A DNA stretch of 9,454 bases from the NCBI GenBank assembly GCA_015232485.1, contig JADFZP010000093.1, forward strand, positions 1 through 9,454, written 5' to 3'. This DNA comes from Alphaproteobacteria bacterium (GTDB taxonomy: Bacteria > Pseudomonadota > Alphaproteobacteria > Rhodospirillales > Magnetospirillaceae). Made by a program: the position numbers and the translations under genes. The notes below the pieces were generated by a model. That model saw nothing but the letters and a program-made list of their open reading frames with translations, did no database searches and was not told the origin of the DNA. Below are positions 7,490 through 9,454 of the stretch, in pieces (positions within the stretch are counted from its first letter, which is position 1; each line of letters begins with the position of its first letter).

Positions 7490-7509
7490 CGGCGCGCCGA
7501 CGCGCGCCG
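7490..7509. promoter_or_regulatory. Perfect 8-bp GC hairpin in the carD leader
   Basis: CGGCGCGC and GCGCGCCG arms flank a 4-nt loop, 59 bp upstream of the carD start. On the plus strand TTTAA follows it, but no plus-strand gene ends here. It may be a leader structure of carD mRNA. Confidence 0.4.
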
Positions 7510-7535
7510 TTTAAGGGCTGTCCATTGTCCCTTGG

Positions 7536-7552
7536 GGGCGAGACGCTCGCCC
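7536..7552. promoter_or_regulatory. 7-bp hairpin in the fdxA-carD gap
   Basis: GGGCGAG-ACG-CTCGCCC is a perfect 7-bp inverted repeat with a 3-nt loop. No T tract follows on either strand. Confidence 0.4.
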
Positions 7553-7575
7553 AGGCAAATGCGCCGAGAAGCGCC

Positions 7576-7597
7576 GTCCACCGACACTTCGGCGGAC
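7576..7597. promoter_or_regulatory. 9-bp hairpin in the fdxA-carD gap
   Basis: On the minus strand GTCCGCCGA pairs with TCGGTGGAC around a 4-nt loop, with one G-U wobble. A TATAAG box lies just upstream on that strand (7608-7603) and could be a -10 element for carD, but no good -35 is seen. Confidence 0.4.
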
Positions 7598-7654
7598 TGC
7601 TTCTTATAACACGGAGGCGCCTGCCGGAACAGGATAAATTGCGGCACCCGCGAA

Positions 7655-7671
7655 GGAGGTCCAGGGCCTCC
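7655..7671 (-). terminator. Weak hairpin after fdxA
   Basis: GGAGG and CCTCC arms (7655-7659, 7667-7671) around a 7-nt loop lie about 15 bp after the fdxA stop. The T tract is missing, so termination would be partial at best. Confidence 0.3.
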
Positions 7672-7685
7672 TCCCATCGAATTCC

Positions 7686-8015
7686 CTATTCGTGCGGGTC
7701 GGGGCTCAGGAATTTCGCCTTGTCGGGAACGCCCTTCCACTCGTCGGCGTCGGCTGGCGCGGTGCCCTTGCGGGTGATGTTGGGCCATTTGGCCGAGTAT
7801 TCCCGGTTCATTTCCAGCCACTGGACGGCCAGCTTCTCGGAATCGGGGAAGATCGCCTCGGCCGGGCATTCCGGCTCGCAGACCCCGCAGTCGATGCATT
7901 CGTCGGGATTGATGACCAGCATGTTCTCGCCGGCGTAGAAGCAGTCCACCGGACAGACCTCGACGCAGTCCATGTATTTGCACTTGATGCAGTTCTCGGT
8001 GACGACGTAAGTCAT
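7686..8015 (-). CDS. fdxA: Seven-iron ferredoxin FdxA (Azotobacter FdI type)
   Basis: 109 residues. The N-terminus TYVVTENCIKCKYMDCVEVCP and the core DECIDCGVCEPECPAEAIF closely follow Azotobacter vinelandii ferredoxin I. By that pattern Cys9, Cys17 and Cys50 hold the [3Fe-4S] cluster. Cys21, Cys40, Cys43 and Cys46 hold the [4Fe-4S] cluster, and Cys12 and Cys25 are the extra conserved cysteines. The C-terminal extension with WPNIT and the acidic tail is also typical. It is a soluble low-potential electron carrier whose partner in this organism cannot be told from the window. The ATG at 8015 has a strong AAGGAGA site 7 nt upstream. It lies 33 bp after the TerB-like gene, close enough for one transcript. 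An A7 run (8030-8036 on the minus strand) lies just before the ribosome site. Confidence 0.97.
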   Translation of the reverse strand: MTYVVTENCIKCKYMDCVEVCPVDCFYAGENMLVINPDECIDCGVCEPECPAEAIFPDSEKLAVQWLEMNREYSAKWPNITRKGTAPADADEWKGVPDKAKFLSPDPHE

Positions 8016-8048
8016 TGCGGGTCTCCTTGTTTTTTTGGCGAGCCTGGA

Positions 8049-8507
8049 TCAGGCGATGCCCAGGCGCGCCAGCGCGCGTTTGCGCGCCTCGCCCGAGTCG
8101 CGGTCGCTGACGAACAGCAGCCCCGCGATGCGGCGGACCAGATTCGATTCATAGTCGTGCAATTCGCCGTTGGCGTAGGCGATTTCCCACAACATTTCCA
8201 AGATCACCGTGCGCTCGTCGTAGGGCAGGGCGTCTTTCAGGATGCGGGTGAAGGGGATCAGCTGGGTCGATTGGTCGGTGCGCGATTGGGCGCGCTCGAT
8301 CAGCGAGTCGACGGTCCCGCGCGGCACCGACAGGCGTTCGGACAGGGCTTGCGCGATGCGGGCCCGCTCGCCGTCATCCATCCCGCCATCCATCATCGCC
8401 GCTTCGACCAGCAGCGCCGCGGCGGCGAGGTGGACACCGTCGTCTTCCGAGTCGGGCGCGGTGTCGGCGCCCATCCCGGCGAGCAGGGACTTCAACCGGC
8501 CAATCAC
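8049..8507 (-). CDS. TerB-like (tellurite resistance TerB family) protein
   Basis: 152 residues from GTG 8507. The frame can be extended to GTG 8522, but AGGAGG (8519-8514) lies inside that extension and is 6 nt from GTG 8507, which fixes the start. The soluble all-helical protein has the TerB-type acidic motif VEAAMMDGGMDDGER (34-48) and a second, related element LWEIAYANGELHDYE (106-120). The two halves look like an internal duplication. The second half has Asn113 where many relatives have Asp (YADGELH), a possible loss of one metal ligand. TerB proteins are thought to bind metal ions and act in stress or membrane-associated complexes. This stand-alone alphaproteobacterial type need not give tellurite resistance. 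The first gene of a probable terB-fdxA unit; it follows the terC-like gene. Confidence 0.85.
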   Translation of the reverse strand: MIGRLKSLLAGMGADTAPDSEDDGVHLAAAALLVEAAMMDGGMDDGERARIAQALSERLSVPRGTVDSLIERAQSRTDQSTQLIPFTRILKDALPYDERTVILEMLWEIAYANGELHDYESNLVRRIAGLLFVSDRDSGEARKRALARLGIA

Positions 8508-8513
8508 TGCGCG

Positions 8514-8519
8514 CCTCCT
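8514..8519 (-). promoter_or_regulatory. Ribosome binding site deciding the TerB-like start
   Basis: A full AGGAGG on the minus strand, 6 nt before GTG 8507. It makes the upstream GTG at 8522 unlikely as the start. Confidence 0.8.
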
Positions 8520-8553
8520 CACTCAACCCTTTGAAAAATGTGGTCTTTCCCCA

Positions 8554-8590
8554 AGCGGCCACGCTCGGAACCTAAGCGAGCGTGGCCGCT
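8554..8590 (-). terminator. Perfect 14-bp inverted repeat between terC and terB genes
   Basis: Arms AGCGGCCACGCTCG (8554-8567) and CGAGCGTGGCCGCT (8577-8590) are exact complements with a 9-nt loop, 18 bp after the terC-like stop. No T tract follows directly on the minus strand (TGGGGAAAG comes next; a T5 run appears about 16 bp later). It probably ends or attenuates the terC transcript. It could also be a protein-binding site for the TerB-like gene. Confidence 0.6.
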
Positions 8591-8608
8591 CCGGCAAGGC
8601 CAAATTCG

Positions 8609-9352
8609 TTACAGCGAGGTCCTTAGACGAACGGCCTTGCGCCTGCCCCGCGCCACCAGATTGAGAACCTCGACCAGCACCGAAAAGCCCATCGCGAAGT
8701 AGAGATAGCCCTTGGGGATGTGGAAGCCCAAGCCGTCGGCGATCAGCGACATGCCGATCAGCAGAAGGAAGCTCAGCGCCAGCATCTTCACCGTCGGATG
8801 GCGCGACACGAAGGCCGACAGCGGCCCGGCGGCGATCAGCATGACGATCATGGCGATCACCACGGCGGCCACCATCACGCCGAGCTGGCGCGCCATGCCC
8901 ACCGCGGTGATCACCGAGTCGAGCGAAAAGACGATGTCCAGGATGCCGATCTGGATGATGGTGACGGCGAAGCCGGCATGCGCCACGGCGGCCGGGTGGC
9001 CACCTTCGCCTTCCTCGGCGCCCTCCAGGCTGCCATGGATTTCGTGCGTCGCCTTGGCCAGCAGGAACAGGCCGCCGCCGATCAGGATGATGTCGCGCCA
9101 CGACACCGCATGATCGAGCAGCGTGAAGACCGGCTCGGTCAGCCCGATGATCCAGGCCAGCATCGACAACAGGAGCAGGCGCGTGATCAGGGCGAAGCCC
9201 AGCCCCAGCTTGCGCGCCTTGTCCCGCTGATGCTCGGGCAGACGATCGGCCAGGATGGCCAGAAAGACCAGGTTGTCGATGCCGAGTACGATTTCCAGCA
9301 CGCTCAGCGTGACGAGACTGACCCAGATTTGCGGGTCGGTGATCCACTCCAC
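8609..9352 (-). CDS. TerC family integral membrane protein
   Basis: 247 residues with about seven membrane helices. The two signature acidic motifs are present: EIVLGIDN (20-27, Glu20 and Asp26) in the first helix and DIVFSLDS (139-146, Asp139 and Asp145) in a later helix. Both sit within the membrane, as expected for an inner-membrane metal transporter. TerC/Alx relatives have been tied to Mn2+ export and to loading Mn2+ into secreted proteins. The exact role of this short YgdQ/YoaE-like form is less clear. A cytoplasmic acidic loop with a His (about 110-125) links the halves, and the C-terminus is basic (RGRRKAVRLR). Start GTG 9352 is supported by GAGGGGA about 8 nt upstream. A hairpin at 8554-8590 separates it from the TerB-like gene. 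Confidence 0.92.
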   Translation of the reverse strand: MEWITDPQIWVSLVTLSVLEIVLGIDNLVFLAILADRLPEHQRDKARKLGLGFALITRLLLLSMLAWIIGLTEPVFTLLDHAVSWRDIILIGGGLFLLAKATHEIHGSLEGAEEGEGGHPAAVAHAGFAVTIIQIGILDIVFSLDSVITAVGMARQLGVMVAAVVIAMIVMLIAAGPLSAFVSRHPTVKMLALSFLLLIGMSLIADGLGFHIPKGYLYFAMGFSVLVEVLNLVARGRRKAVRLRTSL

Positions 9353-9388
9353 GGCCTGTTCCCCTCTTGTGGTGGCGATGTCGGCCGC

Positions 9389-9416
9389 AGTCTACCCGAC
9401 CGGGCGGCGGTGAAAA
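9389..9416 (-). promoter_or_regulatory. Possible promoter for the terC-like gene
   Basis: On the minus strand -35 TTTTCA (9416-9411) and -10 TAGACT (9394-9389) are 16 bp apart, each matching 4/6 of the consensus. The start point near 9382 gives a leader of about 30 nt. Nothing else is recognised between 9353 and the window end. Confidence 0.35.
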
Positions 9417-9454
9417 GCCCCGTCAACATCCAGCCGGACCAAAGACAGCTCTTC

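Noticed and set aside
8523..9347. 274-codon minus-strand open frame
   Set aside because: Out-of-frame reading of the terC-like gene, Arg/Gly-rich and without membrane segments.
8049..9352. A tellurite resistance operon
   Set aside because: Only TerB-like and TerC-like proteins are present. TerA, TerD, TerE and TerZ types are absent, the two genes are split by a strong hairpin, and both families are widespread outside resistance operons.

Overview
This is a GC-rich chromosomal window from what looks like an alphaproteobacterium, probably of the Rhodospirillales (Magnetospirillum/Phaeospirillum-like). That placement is an inference from the high GC third positions, the 7Fe ferredoxin FdxA next to a CarD regulator, the TerB-like and TerC proteins, and the general protein flavour. 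No RNA gene, insertion sequence, phage gene or CRISPR array is visible, and the window is almost fully coding.

Layout from left to right. (1) 1-1212, minus strand: the N-terminal 404 residues of a TtrS-like sensor histidine kinase, made of a secreted PhnD-like binding domain, one membrane segment and the H-box. It runs off the left edge. A good sigma70-type promoter for it lies at 1310-1338. (2) 1379-3061, plus strand: two adjacent, gap-free paralogous six-segment voltage-gated cation channels, 3 bp apart, closed by a strong terminator at 3072-3100. Both carry the filter TLEGWPD, which has the glycine associated with native bacterial Ca2+ selectivity. This pair is the most interesting item in the window. 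(3) 3179-3394, plus strand: a small zinc-ribbon protein overlapping the 3' end of argG. (4) 3359-4573, minus strand: argininosuccinate synthase, with a clear promoter at 4607-4634. (5) 4729-5937, plus strand: the Na+/H+ antiporter NhaA. (6) 6070-9352, minus strand, transcribed right to left: terC-like membrane protein, TerB-like protein, 7Fe ferredoxin fdxA, carD, and a metallophosphoesterase-fold protein that has lost nearly all of its metal ligands.

How the genes relate: the two channels form one transcription unit and may assemble as homo- or heterotetramers. They lie divergent from the sensor kinase across a 166-bp region. The right-hand block joins a redox carrier (FdxA), an RNA polymerase-binding stress/growth regulator (CarD), and TerB/TerC-type proteins that are generally linked to metal or envelope stress. 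This suggests a housekeeping/stress cluster, but the 254-bp fdxA-carD gap, rich in hairpins, suggests carD has separate control. argG and nhaA are ordinary housekeeping genes facing away from each other.
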